Numbered from the stretch's first letter, positions 1 through 11,929 are shown. The stretch is 64,000 bases of DNA from Lutjanus erythropterus (GCA_020091685.1 CM034600.1:33539683-33603682); one strand, 5' to 3'. Notes: generated by a model not told the origin, from the letters alone. A program made the numbers and translations.

Positions 1-1091
1 CATGTCTCTGTATGTTTTAAAGGTGTCCTCCAGTTTCATGATCATTCAAGTACTTGCGCATGTGTCCTAATGAATGGCATTGCTTCAGCTTTGCTTAATG
101 GAATTTGTAGCTCTACATGGTTAATTCTGAGTGTGAGTTTGGCCAGAATTTCCACCTGCTCATCACATCATCTCACCTTGACTTCTTGGTATCTGTGCAT
201 CCTTAGCCAGCAGCTAAATTAACCCATGCCTTGCTTTTGTTGTTGTATCCCAGTTGATATATAGGCTAAATGCTCCAGTGGGACAGTCAGGATGTCCCGC
301 ACTGCTATTTTCTGCTCGTACTACTGGCGTATTAGCCCTGACCACAGGCATGTATGCATGACTTTACAGCAAGACCCTCAAAATGACTGATGCCAAAATC
401 TCTTGAGGAAGAATGCAAAGACACAGCATACAGGGTCACAGGGATCAAGTCCCCACTGAGCCAGGAAGCATCTCAATCAGACCAATAAGATATGATCTCT
501 GAAGGTTGTAGTTAACAGGCTTTGGGGAGGCTAAAAAGGATTAAAAGGTCAGAATTAAATGTCATTTTGTAGGGCAAAGAGATTAGGATTTGAGCGCCAT
601 TTCTAAAAGTTGTGATCTTTGTTTGGGTTCATTCTTTTTTATGATGAGATAGCTACTCTTTCATATGAGAATCGTTTAGGAAACTACTGCAACTTCCCAA
701 AACTATTCAATTACAGCGGATTGTGTGCACACCGAGGGCGTGTGCGCTGTGCGTAAAGCATGTGCGTAAAGATCACAGTACATACACAAAACAGATTTAA
801 TGCCAGAGCCAAAACACCGTGCCACAAACGAATTTCCAATAGTAAACTTGCCCTGTAACTTTAACAGTGGAGCTGTAAATGTTGTGAAGTTTGGCAAAAA
901 AACAATACAAAACTGTGATATACTCCAATGGAAAGTTTTCACGCCAACATATTTGTGTACAACTGGGTCTCGTGAAGTGCCAAGATAGAATTGTAAACAA
1001 ATGTTTAAGGCTTTGAAGTGGAGCTTGTTTCTTAAAACCTTAACATCCTCCTATTTTTACAATAAAAATTAAAAGTGTTAAAGAAACTCAC
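1..1091 (-). other. Intron 1 of the integrin alpha gene (partial)
   Basis: This is the sequence downstream of the exon 1 donor on the minus strand. It begins GTGAGTTTC and runs off the left edge. The next integrin exon should encode the VLVGAPKANT region, and no such frame is present, so intron 1 is at least 1.09 kb. No repeat or RNA gene was recognised in it. Confidence 0.7.
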
Positions 1092-1300
1092 CTGGAAGAA
1101 TCGGCCAAATAAAAGTCAACGGCATATCCGAAGTAGCTCCCTTTAGGTCCGCTGTAAACAGTTGGGTTCTCCACGTCCAAGTTGAACGCCTCGCAGACAG
1201 GCGGAGAAAAAGTGAGTAATAGCCCGGTGATACAAAGGAGTGAGCGGGGGAGAAGCGCTGCTGTCCCCGGCGTCTTTACGCGAAATCGTTCCAAGCCCAT
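1092..1300 (-). CDS. itga8: Integrin alpha subunit, first coding exon (alpha8-like)
   Basis: This exon encodes the start of an integrin alpha chain, a cell-surface receptor subunit that pairs with a beta subunit and binds RGD-containing matrix proteins. The ATG (1300..1298) has A at -3 and G at +4. About 38 residues follow with a basic start and a hydrophobic core ([11 protein letters not shown]), which is a signal peptide ending near CEA. The mature start [20 protein letters not shown] is the first strand of the beta-propeller (FG-GAP repeat 1). The exon ends at a perfect donor, CAG|GTGAGT, with a phase 2 intron (69 codons plus 2 nt). The [14 protein letters not shown] stretch matches alpha8 best by eye; alphaV usually has GPEGSYFGF and alpha5 is more divergent, but paralog assignment from about 30 mature residues is provisional. 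All later exons lie beyond the left edge. Confidence 0.85.
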
Positions 1301-1574
1301 TTTTGAGAATAAATTAATCCACTAAAATCTGTTTTAAAATGGTGAAAAGTGTCCCGTTTTTTTGGTGCGTTCAAATCCGCAGATGAAGCCTGAAGAAAAC
1401 AGCGGTGGAATACGGCTAAAACTGCATCCCTGTAACTCTAACCGGCTGCCAGTATCTCATTAATGCTCCGTCAGCCCCTCTCAGTCAGCGTCCTCCTCAC
1501 TCCTCCGTCTGCCTCTGTCCAGGCCCACGCCTTCACTGCTCACCTACTCATGATACATGGAGCAGGGAGTTCCC
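1301..1574 (-). promoter_or_regulatory. 5'UTR and proximal promoter of the integrin alpha gene
   Basis: This is the region immediately upstream of the integrin start codon. It is more GC-rich than its surroundings between about 1440 and 1560 and has a purine/pyrimidine-biased stretch of CTCC-type runs. No convincing TATA box was found, so the start of transcription cannot be placed. A palindromic decamer GGGAGTTCCC at 1565-1574 fits the NF-kB consensus GGGRNNYYCC. Whether it is used is unknown. Confidence 0.4.
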
Positions 1575-1977
1575 ACAGCAGTGACAAAGTTTGGAGGAGG
1601 AGGAGCCTGTGATTCCCTAAAAAAAAAAAAAACTAAAGGGGGGCTCCTGTCATCCTCTATCTATTTGTATACGTTGTTTAACAACGTGGTGAATTTGAGG
1701 TCACTTTTGCACTTTGAGTTAAGGGACTTTCTTAAGATGATTAACCAAAGGAACAATGCGTCAAAATGCTACTTTCGGTTTTATCTCAGTTATCTTGGAG
1801 CTTTTGAAGTTGTAGCCTGATAGGTGATAAGGTCAAAGAAACTTATCATTTCCAGCTAATATATGATCGGTAAATTGGATGCCTGCTGTCTATGACATGA
1901 TAACCTTGTGAGGATGTTTATCTCTTGGGGTTTTCACTGATAAGTCAGGAATTCAAACTGTAATTTTTTTTTCCTCC
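1575..1977. other. Non-coding upstream sequence, no gene seen
   Basis: This stretch holds an A-run near 1620-1632 and a T-run near 1964-1972. No coding frame with family resemblance was found. It ends where the outer arm of a nested inverted-repeat element begins. Confidence 0.5.
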
Positions 1978-2383
1978 CTTAAAGGGTAACTTCACTATTT
2001 TTCAGTCTGGACCTTACTTTCCCACGTTTTTGTGTCTTAGTGGTTAATTCAGACAACAACTTTTTAGATCAGCCCAGCATTGAAGGAGAGTGGCTGCAGC
2101 CAGCCTCTGCAAAACAGGCTGAGCTGTAATCCTAATGGACAACTGACCCTTCCTAAGTCCCGCCCCTTTTTGCTCTGTGCTCCAATCACAGTTGGCACTC
2201 TGCAGAAACTTTGTCAACTTTCTCCTTTCCTGTTTCCTGTACTTAGATATGATTTCTGCTAGGCTCAAATCTGGTTAAAAGATGTTGTTAGCTCATGTTA
2301 GCAAAACACTAGCTACCTAGCTAGCTAATCTACATCAATTGTGATGTAGCTGTAATATGTAACCAGCTAACAATTTATGTAAA

Positions 2384-2385
2384 TG

Positions 2386-2425
<40 letters not shown>
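2384..2425. repeat. (AAT)n microsatellite
   Basis: About fourteen AAT units in tandem, followed by AAAGTGTATTTGTATAGCAC. That is the start of an interspersed repeat also seen near 45.43 kb, where it again follows an AAT tract. Confidence 0.9.
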
Positions 2426-2426
<1 letters not shown>

Positions 2427-2768
2427 GTGTATTTGTATAGCACTTACCAGCAATACAAAGTTCATTACACATAAAACCCAACAATAAAATGCCCAGAGTG
2501 AATGGACAGGTCCACATTGGGAATTAAAAAGGCATGAAAATTAAAAATGATGAATGATTAAAACTCAAAAAATACTTAAAAATATAACTTAAAAACAATT
2601 TGTGCAAAAAAGAACCCCCAAAACTTAACTGCAGCTTAAAAACATAACAAAGGCCCAAGTGCAACATCAAGGATAAGTACAGTGTAACTTAATAGTTAAG
2701 AATTAAAATTAAAAGAAAATTATAGAAAAGCATTTCAGTACAAATATGTCCTAAGAAAATACTGATGT

Positions 2769-3729
2769 AGTGAGTTGGAGTTCCTCTGTCAGTTTGTTCC
2801 ACAGCTGAGGAGCTTTAATAGCAAACGCTCTGTCCCATTTAGTCTTTAATTAGCTAGTTAGCGAACATTTTGCTACAGAGCAAAACACTAGCTAACTAGC
2901 TAGCTTAAGACCTTATGTAGATTAGCTAGCTAGTTAGAACTTTTATTAGCACACAGAGCAAAAAGTGGCAGGACTGAAGAGTCAATTATGCCCTTCAAAG
3001 TACATTCACTAAAAATTAATTACAGAAAGGATCCATACAGAGAGACCTTTTCATAGAAAGAGTAAGATCCTTTTGTTTTACCAAAAACAGCTGTTTTATC
3101 CCCCTCGCCAAAACCGCCAGACTCCATTTACAGAGACAGTGATTTTAATATTGACATTGTCATCTTCATTCAAACTTGAGAGAACCAAAAGGAAAGTCAC
3201 CAAAAACGTCTTTTAACTGTTCAAACAATCACCAGCTCTGGTTTGGTCAAAATAATTCATGGCGTCAGATGTGAACATATTAGGAGAGGAGGAAGATGGC
3301 TGTCTGAGTACAGGCAAAAACGCCATGTAGAGCCAGAATATTTTGAATTAAAGTTTTATTTTGGCAAAACCAGAGATTTATTTTGTTTCTACTGAATTTG
3401 ATTGAAAATGACAATGATAAAATGACTGTTTTTCTAAATGGAGTCTGTTTGGTTTTGTGGGGCGAAAAAAAAGCTGTTTCTGGTTCATCAAAAAGGATCT
3501 TACTCTCACAGAAAGGTCTGTCTCTGTAGGGATCCTTTCCATAATGTATTTTTGGTGAATGTACTTTGAAGGGCTCTTCAGTCCCGACACTTTTTGCTCT
3601 GCGCTCCAATAAAAGTTCTAACTAGCTAGCTAATCTACATAAATTGTTATGCTAGCTAGTTAGCTAGTGTTTTGCTCTGTAGAAAAATGTTCGCTAACTA
3701 CAACAACCTGACAGAGGAACTCTGACTCA
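2769..3729. repeat. Long imperfect inverted repeat (about 0.96 kb)
   Basis: The outer ends match as reverse complements: TGAGTTGGAGTTCCTCTGTC at 2769-2790 against GACAGAGGAACTCTGACTCA near 3710-3729. Further in, GAGCAAAACACTAGCTAACT (about 2879) pairs with AGTTAGCTAGTGTTTTGCTC (about 3657). The arms continue inward with GGATCC-containing blocks (about 3030 and 3530). The spacer centre is near 3290. No coding potential was recognised. A roughly 60-nt insertion (2791-2850, TTTGTTCCACAGCTGAGG...) breaks the left arm. Confidence 0.75.
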
Positions 3730-4093
3730 TGAGTCATAATCATTCATTGTTTTTAAGTTTTATACCTTCTTTATTCCTTATACTTGCCTGTTTATACATT
3801 CATTCTGAGTATTTTATTGTTGGGTTAATTTGTAAACTGTATTTGTTTACTAAAAGGTATGTCACTATGGAGATCGTTTTCATAATGTTGTCAGACACTT
3901 AGAATAACAGTCTGAACCTGATGGTGGCAAAACAAGCACTCTTAGTTGACACACTTTAATGGTTTGCAATTGCCTGTTTAAAAGATTAAATCGTTTCTGG
4001 GGTTTCAAACATTGTTGATCTCATCAGTCACTTAGATACAAAAACATGGGAAAATATCCAGGTCAGAAAATACCAGTGTTATCCTTTACCCCT

Positions 4094-5042
4094 AATTTTT
4101 TTCAATAATAATAATAATGATAATATAATTCTATAATCATGGTTTTGATATTTAGAACAGCGTTTTTTCCGTTGCTAAAACCAGGAATATAAACAGCCAC
4201 TGCTCCGATGCTCAAATAAACTTCCCAACTCTAGCAAACACTTATTTGCACAACTCCACACTAATTATACCTTTAACACACAACCTTGCAACTAAATGTG
4301 TGATCCATATGTATGTCTACCTAATTACAGCGTTCAATCCGATTTTGGGCATATGATGTCGTCTGATGCTCTTTGGGGGGGTGTGGGAAGATTTCGTATT
4401 CCTGCCTCTGAGTCACACGAGACCGAGGAAAGTGGTTAGGCTGTGAAAAGCAGCTACTCACTGAAATGAGACCTTTAATAAACCTATCCTGGCTGGCTGG
4501 AATTAGTGACTGTTGGTTTAGCTGATTCACTTGAAGCCTCAGGGATTGAACACAGGGGCCAAATTTGGCTGTGTGGCAGTAGCAACATGAACTCTCTCTG
4601 TCAAGCGCTGCTCGTATTTATAACCAGTCTGAAGTCTGACTGTAGACTGATGGGAGTAATCCAAAGTGTCTGGGGGGGGGGGGGCAGTTCACAGCTGTTG
4701 GGGGCACTTGATGGTTCAAAGCCCTAATTCCTGGAGGGGTCTCATTCTCTCACTCTGTTTTTAGGTCCACGGGATGAGATTTAAGATGAAGGAGGGCCAG
4801 AGTTCAAGGCGTGGTTGACAGAGAGACAGATTATATGTAGCCATCGAAATTATTTGGAGTCCAAACTTTCCCTCTGAAGTCATGCTTTGGTTTTCAGAAA
4901 CCCCATCATACTGAAAATGAAATCAGAAGATGTTTTTTGCATCTGCCACAAACATACTGATGAATTAGAGTGATGTCAACTCATGCCACTTTGTTTTCTG
5001 CTTCTGGATTTTCTGACCATCTGAAGCCATGGGAGGTTGTCA
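4094..5042. other. Non-coding, mostly unique sequence
   Basis: No supported gene. Short imperfect AAT units occur near 4105-4125, and there is a G-run of about 13 at 4672-4684. No recognised interspersed element. Confidence 0.5.
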
Positions 5043-5488
5043 CCAGGCTTGGGGAGTAACAGAGTTACATAATTAGGATTCTGTTTATTTATTTATTTAT
5101 TTTAAAGTAACCATTACAGTTTCAGGACAAAAAGTAATCAGATAGCAGATACATTTGGTAAAAAATGGGAATTATTTGCAGGATTACAATTTTACAGCAC
5201 AATTTAAAGCTACAACAAGGAGTTTTTAATTTCTTATTTAGATGCTTATTAAATGAGACCATCTACGAGTACATCACCTATACCTACTTAATAGAAGTGC
5301 ATTTAAAAATCACATAATAACTGCTATTAACCTAAACATGTGTTCACACAACATGCTGAATAAGAAAGCAAACAAGTTATATTACTGAAATACTGTGATA
5401 CTTGGCTGAGGTTCCAGACTACATTTTTAACAGGTAATTAGTAATTGTGTCAGAATACATTTTTAAGCCTGTAGTCATCCAGACACAG
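5043..5488. repeat. Degenerate hAT-like MITE
   Basis: It starts CCAGGCTTGGGGAGTAACAG and contains AGTAACCATTACAGTT and AGTAATCAGAT motifs. It ends near CATCCAGACACAG. This resembles a common fish repeat with a 'GGGAGTAACGGAATAC' type end. The copy is heavily decayed and its boundaries are approximate. Confidence 0.4.
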
Positions 5489-6239
5489 TCCCATGAGCTC
5501 ATGTATGAGGTTAGTCAGAGTGGACAAGCAAACTTCGTGGGAACAGATAATATTGGTATCATCTCTTCCTCATTGTCTTCTTTACTTTTTCTTTAGAACA
5601 CAGCAGCTCTTTTGTGTTATCTATACACCCATGGTTATGTATTTGACATCTTACAGGATTTGCCAGGAGATATTTCTTTCCAGTGTTCTTGCCCTCCGTT
5701 TCCCTTCACATTCGTCTGTGTGTGTGTCATCCAGTAGCAACTTAACCTACAAGCCAGTGTATACAACTGTGTGCCGTTAAGCATATTTTGTGTGTGAAGC
5801 CAGAGCCTGTTCTGCTCTCTGTGATGCATAATTGGGGCTGGCTAACTGAACAGTATTTTCCATCTTGCTCCAACTGTGATTTCCGTTGAAAAAGGGGGTG
5901 TGGTTTTATTCCAATGCTTCTGCTTTGACATCATCACTTGGCCGCTATGGCAACAGATCTGAAGTGCAGCAAACACTTAAAGAGCATTTCACAGGACTGT
6001 GCACAGCTGGCCAACTGTTTTAAATATAGACCCGACACATTGGCACTTCTGCAAGGCCAAGCACATATATATGATAAAGTACATGCACACTCACATTGGC
6101 CTGTACATTGACTTGCTTCCTTCCTGGTAGCTGAGCATATGTTTTCCAATTCAGAGGAACAATTATTTATAGTTTTACCACAAGGCCACTTAGTGTCATT
6201 ATTTTCACACAGTGTTATCAAGATATGAAGGTGTCAACT
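5489..6239. other. Non-coding, no feature recognised
   Basis: Several open frames of about 95 codons cross this stretch on both strands. None has domain resemblance, a splice context or codon bias suggesting a gene. Confidence 0.5.
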
Positions 6240-6620
6240 CACTTCCGATGCAGCTGCTTCTCATTTGGCTGACAGTTTTTATGAGATAGTTGAACTGATT
6301 GCCATGTTAGCTTAGCTTAGCATATAGCTAAACTAGGTCTGTCGATAGGTAACACAATCCGACACCCAGCTCCTAATTAATACTATCTCATTTGTTATCT
6401 GCACACTGAATTGTAAAAACTTTTTTGAGGGGGTTATGTGCTAAAATATTAACTCTGAAATGTTACATATTGTAGCTTTAATTAGTGCACTTTAGAGGTG
6501 CTGGAAGGCAGATTTTTTTTAACCATTGGACAAGTTAGATGCTTTGCCTGGTTTCTAGTCCTTGTGCTAAGCTAAGCTAGCCAACTTGTAGCTTCATAAT
6601 TACAGCTAATAAACAAATAA
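6240..6620. repeat. Interspersed element with TTAGCTTAGCTTAG motif
   Basis: It contains TTAGCTTAGCTTAGCATATA near 6307 and an inverted counterpart TGCTAAGCTAAGCTAGCC near 6567, with CTTCATAATTACAGC after it. The same vocabulary recurs at 28.26-28.44 kb, 29.28-29.46 kb and 31.78-31.92 kb. I recognise it as a frequent teleost repeat type without coding capacity. Confidence 0.5.
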
Positions 6621-7894
6621 AGTGGTAACACTCTTCTCATAAAATTCTTGGTATCACCATGGATCTTCAACACAGGGTCTGCGACCCTTACAGAGTCCTC
6701 AGAGTTACTGCAGTGCCTATTCATAAGAAACAAAACAAAAGAAAAACATGTAATTTACACAACATTGACTAGGGGCTAACCAGGAATATTCATGCAATCA
6801 TGCGAGCTGGCTAACCCACAAACTGTGCATCACCGATCCAGAACAGCACACATATTTTTGAAACATACTGGCTAATTATCTGTATTATTATCCCAACTGT
6901 ACAGACACACTCTGAGAAACCATGGATAATTTTGTAAGACATATTCTCCCCCTCATGAAAGTGCAGAGGATGAGCATGTTAGCAGAGCAGCACCTTCAGT
7001 CCTCATTCTATGTTCAGGCACAGTTTTGAGAGTAGGTCACCCTGCAGTATCTTTTGGCAGCGCTCAAGAGCCCAACACACAATCACTGTAGGAAGAAAAT
7101 AGAAAATTCAATTGCAGTCTAAAAATAACATGTGGTTTGCATGCTATGCATAGATAGCACAAGTGACATGGAGGCCCTTACTCAGCCTGTGTAGACAGCT
7201 GTATTGATTAAAATAAAAGTGCATCTGTTTCGTCAGGCAAGCCTTAAGAAAGTAAAGTGTGTTTCCAAAAATTTCCAACTATTCCTTTAAAATTCTGAAC
7301 TTTTTTCCATTTACAAATTTAATAAAAGCTTATACTCCTTGAGATGCACCAAAGGCAGATCATTTCAGTCTGATGGCGCTTTAAACCTAAAACTTCAAAA
7401 TTAAGGTAGTCTCTATTTCAACACACAATCACTAAATCTATCTGCCACTTTCAAATGATCTTTAATCCCGGAGGCTCCGGCCTCCATCCCTCCTTCATCT
7501 CATTTCTCTTTGTGGCCCAAACGGTGAGCTGACACTGATGGGCTCCACGGGGGGCGGGGTGGGTGGAGCGACACCCTGATAGCTGCCATCAGGCAACTGT
7601 TAGTGTTTTAAGTCACAGAATAAACACAGTTTTACCACTTGAGAACAGACAGCAAATAAAAGACTCAACAGGCAACCTGATAGCCTGTACACATACAAGT
7701 CAACACAGTGACAATAATCAGGAAGATTTAACTTCTGTTTGTTCCTTTAAGCAGTTTGTCGGCAATTTTTGGATGTCCTGGATTTGTGATTCATTTAGCT
7801 GTGGATACAAACTCTTGTTGAGCAAGGAAATTAAAGGAATTTACAGAAAATGTGGTTTCTGGGCAGACAGATATACTGTTGTGAAGCTCTCAAA
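6621..7894. other. Non-coding, no gene seen
   Basis: Unique-looking AT-rich DNA with a GC-richer patch near 7450-7570. A 121-codon open frame on the plus strand (7563-7928) runs into the adjacent MITE and shows no protein family resemblance. Confidence 0.5.
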
Positions 7895-8534
7895 CAGAGG
7901 TGGCAAAAGTACACACATTCTTTACTAATGTAGATGTACAGTTACATGTGTAAAAAAAAAAAGACTAGTAAAAGTAGAAATACAGATTCAACTTATTTAC
8001 TCAAGTAAAAGTGAAAAAGTACAGGCTTTGAAATATATTCAGTGTATAAAGGTAAAAAGTAGCCATCTTTTATGTTAGTTTTCGGCTTGTCTTTTTGTCT
8101 TGTTACTTCTTTTCAGTCTCGTTGTGTCATCTTGTGTCATTTTTCATCTTGCTACTTTTTTGGTCTTGATATGTAATTTTCGTCCTGTTACATCTATTGT
8201 GTCTGTGTGATATGCACTGATGTATAGGTCAAGGAATTGCCTTTTCTATGTGGTTTTTGTCTCAATCATTGAGGCTGAAATCAGCCTTGATGTTGGGAAG
8301 GCTGCACAAAATGATGCAAAAAATAAAAAAAATAAATAATTGCTTTAAATGCATTAAAACTGAGGTAGCAAGTCAAAAAAATATGTAACGAGTAGAGAGT
8401 ACAGATATTTTTGTTAAAATGTGGGAAGCAAAAGTAAAAGTTATGAGAAAAATAAATACTTGAGTAAAGTACAGATACCTGAAAAATCTACTTAAGTACA
8501 TTAGAGAAGTATTTCTACTTTGTTTCCATCTCTG
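7895..8534. mobile_element. hAT-type MITE, complete
   Basis: The left end CAGAGGTGGCAAAAGTAC and right end CTACTTTGTTTCCATCTCTG are imperfect terminal inverted repeats. The subterminal sequence is rich in AAGTAC/GTACTT blocks (TACTCAAGTAAAAGTG..., ...CTTGAGTAAAGTACAG). The flanking octamers CTCTCAAA (7887-7894) and CTCTTAAT (8535-8542) match at 6 of 8 positions, as expected of a decayed 8-bp hAT target duplication. It is 640 bp long with no transposase frame. Confidence 0.75.
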
Positions 8535-9600
8535 CTCTTAATCAGGACTGTTTAAGAAGAATGGGGCTTCTGTGGCTTAGATTCAAACCTGTCCCTGATC
8601 TCAACAGTCAACCTGAAGCCTGTCTTGAAACACACAAAACAAACTTTCCTCCTCCTCCTCCTCCTCCTCCTCCTCCCTCTCCGTCTCTCTTAAACTGTAG
8701 AAACACAGTGATACACATCTAACGGGCAGGAAATTCCTCCAATGTAAAAGCCTGCCTGGGCTTCCTGTTTCAGCCAGTTCCTACTCTTTGCATGTCTGTT
8801 ACAATCACACACTATGGACTACATACACGCACACTCAGCTCCTATGCACTCCGCTCTGCCGTCAGGTCTGTGACATTCCCCATGTTCAAGGAGGAAGGGT
8901 GGTGAGGTGTTGCTGATTGCTCCAGCCAGTCTGAGACATTGCACACTGGATGACAGATTTGTCATGAAGGGGTGGAAGTCCGGAGCTGGCCAGCGCCGTT
9001 GAGTGGACGGTCCATTGTTTTCAACACAAGCTCTTAGCAACGTAGTGGCTGAGTGAATCATATGATTGTTTTAGATGGAGAAATCATCCCGGAGGCTCCT
9101 TACAAGGCAAAGTTCACCCGCCCTTCTGCATTATGGTTTCCTCCAGTGAGCTTTTACTGTCAATCCAGACAAATTGAGACAACGTGTGTGGGGAGCAAGA
9201 TGATCCAAACAGTGTCCATTGTTTAGTTGCCTTGTTAAAACAGCCACAAAACACTTGAAAATGAGCAGTTGCAGTTTTTATGTACATCTGCTAATCAGTG
9301 CAAGGGAGCGGAGCTGTAAAGCAGCAGCATGCAGGCTGCTGGGGGCGGAAACGACCCCGCTACCAACAGCCTCGTTCTACACTCCATAACACACACAAGT
9401 GTCCGCAAACAGCAACTCTGACCCCCACTCCCCCTGCATTTACAGCCAGCGCTTCACTACACTACTTGTTTACTTAAAAACACAACTTTATAAGAGGCGC
9501 TATGAAATGCTTGACATCTTTTAATGAGAGGTCACCGAGGTAGAGTGGCCAGGCTGCCAAACTGAGACAAGATGCGACATGGTGGAGGACCATGAAGACT
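8535..9600. other. Non-coding, contains a (TCC)n tract
   Basis: A (CTC)n/(TCC)n microsatellite lies at about 8647-8676. The stretch 9040-9560 is relatively free of repeats and somewhat GC-richer. No gene was recognised. Confidence 0.5.
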
Positions 9601-9910
9601 TATGGGAAAATTCCCATAAAGCAGGGGTTCTAAATCTTTTTTTTAACTTAAGGCCCCTTCTGATTGTTAAAAAATATCTGAGGAACAACTTCCCAAATAA
9701 ATAAGGACAAAAACGAGAAAAAATAAACCAGGTCGTGACAGGATTTCACCAAATAATTTTTTTATTTGCAATCCATTTTGTGTCATTACGAGTAAACATT
9801 GGCAGGGGTAGAGTGGCAAAGCACATTCTCTACATCGGTGTCTCCCAAACTTTTTTTCTGAGGACCCATTTTTTAAAAATAACAAACCATCGGCCTTATC
9901 AGTGAATCTT
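9601..9910. repeat. Fragments of a 'GGGGTTCT...GAGGCCCC' type DNA repeat
   Basis: AGCAGGGGTTCTAAATC and CTTAAGGCCCCTTCTGATTG (about 9622-9665), then GGTGTCTCCCAAAC and TTTCTGAGGACCCATTT (about 9838-9875), look like decayed pieces of one interspersed element. A related piece is at 17.24-17.34 kb (GTGGTTTTCAAACCTTTC). Confidence 0.35.
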
Positions 9911-11355
9911 GGTAAGAGTTAATTTGTGCATGAATTAACATTTCTGACCATTTTTACTCATTTCGGTGCAACATGGCGACCTGTATGGAAGAAGACCCTC
10001 ACCCACTGGAGACATAAATGAAGGCAGACAAACAATTCTAATTTCCTTATTATTGGTATATTTCTGCCAATAATCCCTGTGAATCTTACACACTGGAACT
10101 TTAAACACCAGAATCAACGGTGAAACCTAAAACTGGTAACGCTCTGAGACGGATCACAGCAGGTAATATTTGCAGGTCATCACAGTCGAAGAACAATAAA
10201 TAAACCGCAGAGAGTATGAGTCCAAAAACCAGGTCAAAACTCCTTTATTGTGAAAACTTGTGAACAGGAATGTTTGAGCTGAAAGATGTCATTGAACAAG
10301 ACATGTGCGCACAGCCAGTCGTCCAGTTTTGCATTCAGGTCCCGTGTTCAGGGTGTCGTGTTTTATTTGGATGGCCTATTTGTCTCTCAGAGTAATGGCG
10401 TGCCCCCCTGACCCCCTCCCGTGTTTTGCTATTGGGGCGGGCGTGCTGCTGAGGCCGCCGCCAGGCCTCGGAGTGAAGGAATGCGGCTGTAAAATGTGCG
10501 TATCTGGGGGTACAGCGGGAGAGGGCAGTGAATCAGTGTGATCACTGAAGAGCCTCGGGGTATTGTTTCACACGTAAATACACACACACACACGTATACC
10601 CATTCACACATTCCCTCCAATTTGTTGCTGTTGCTTTCCCACACCCACTCCCTCGGCTCTACATGTTTGACACAATGCATATGGAAACAGTCCCACCCGC
10701 TTTCCCATGACAAAAACAGACCGCTCTTTAAGAGAAAATAGATAACTATAGATAACGTTTCTTCTTATGCTCACAGACATAAACATAAACATTTTCTTTT
10801 TTATTTACAGCCTCGCGTTATTGTTGCAAAAACAGCACCACGGAGAATCAACCCCTGCTGTTTTAAGCACATTCAAACTTGTATTAGATGCAATGATTGA
10901 AGAGGGCACACCGCCCTTTGACTTTTGGCTGCTCCACTTGAGAAAATGAACAGTCGATGGCACCAGTAGACAAAACACCATTGCGGCAACTTTCAGCACT
11001 TCATCAGTTGAATGGCGACATGTACTTCCTGACGGATGAGATTGATGGAGCAACAGTGAGGGCTGACTGCAGAAACAAAGGCCTCCTATAATGTCTCCTC
11101 TACATGTTTGCAGTAAGACACGGGAACAATAAAGCAACATCTTTTGGAGGGGCTCTTTACGTTTACTATCATCATGTGTCATCTACACCACATTATGGGT
11201 GTAACACTACCATAGTTTCCTGAATGTTTCTGCTTAACTTGTTCAACTTGTCTCTTCCTTCCTGTGGTGGAAACAAACATTTATCAGTGTTTTTCACATG
11301 CAGCGCAGGATCTATATATACCTTAGTTGTTTTCTTTTGGATTCACATAACAGCA
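9911..11355. other. Non-coding, no gene seen
   Basis: It includes a short (CA)n run at 10577-10592 and a GC-rich patch near 10390-10560. Open frames here (up to 125 codons, minus, 10805-11182) show no family resemblance. Confidence 0.5.
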
Positions 11356-11879
11356 AGATTTAAGTTCACCCCAATATTAAAAATACATTTTATCCCTGGC
11401 CCGTAGTGCTGTTTATCCATCTAGATTTGTTTGGTGTTAGTTAAAGAGTTTTTGAGATATCAGCTGTAGAGATGTCTGCCTTCTTTCAATATAATGGGAC
11501 CAAATGGCACTCAGCTTGTGATACTCAAAGAACAAAAAATATAAATTAGAAAAATTCCAAACCAGTGTCTCCTACACAAAATAAGACCTTGTGAGCAGTT
11601 TCATGTAGGAAGAAAGTAGTTCCTGCATGAAACTGCTCACAACAATGTCTGTGGATTATCTTATAACCAGGTCATGGTTTCTAATGTATTTTTTTTTTCT
11701 TGGCGCTTTGAGCACCACTGTACTAGTCCCCTCTAGTCCCGTTATATATTCAAGAGAATGTCAAAATCTCTACAACCAGTATCTCCAGAACTCCGCAGCT
11801 CACATCAAAACAATCTAGATGGATGAGTTGCACAACAGGGCAGAGGATTTTTTTTTTTTTCAGGGTGAACTTCCCCTTG
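11356..11879. repeat. Palindromic MITE
   Basis: The whole element folds on itself. Ends: TTAAGTTCACCCC (11360-11372) against GGGTGAACTTCCCC. Inner blocks: TCCATCTAGATTTGTTT against AAACAATCTAGATGGA. Centre: a 17-bp perfect stem, TTGTGAGCAGTTTCATG (11589-11605) paired with 11626-11642. Similar sequence recurs at 23.09-23.14 kb and 57.55-57.78 kb, and one arm at 59.00-59.13 kb. No coding capacity. Confidence 0.7.
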
Positions 11880-11929
11880 AAGAATCTGCAGCCACTAGCA
11901 GCTCTGTGAGGCTGGACTTTGGCACAGGT

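Larger units (their letters stand above)
1978..4093. repeat. Nested foldback DNA element with inverted terminal arms
   Basis: The left arm (about 1978-2050, starting AAAGGGTAAC and including CCCACGTTTTTGTGTCTTAG) is the imperfect reverse complement of the right arm (about 4025-4093, including TAGATACAAAAACATGGGAA and ending TTTACCCCT). This defines a roughly 2.1-kb element. Inside are an (AAT)n tract with an interspersed repeat (2384-2760) and a second large inverted repeat (2769-3729). The composite has no open frame resembling a transposase, so it is best called a non-autonomous foldback/MITE with insertions. The arrangement is seen in the sequence; the family name is unknown. Confidence 0.65.

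Noticed and set aside
7563..7928. A 121-codon plus-strand open frame.
   Set aside because: Its 3' end runs into the hAT-type MITE and it has no family resemblance.
10805..11182. A 125-codon minus-strand frame with several Cys residues.
   Set aside because: The cysteines do not form a recognisable pattern, and the frame has no partner exons or promoter.
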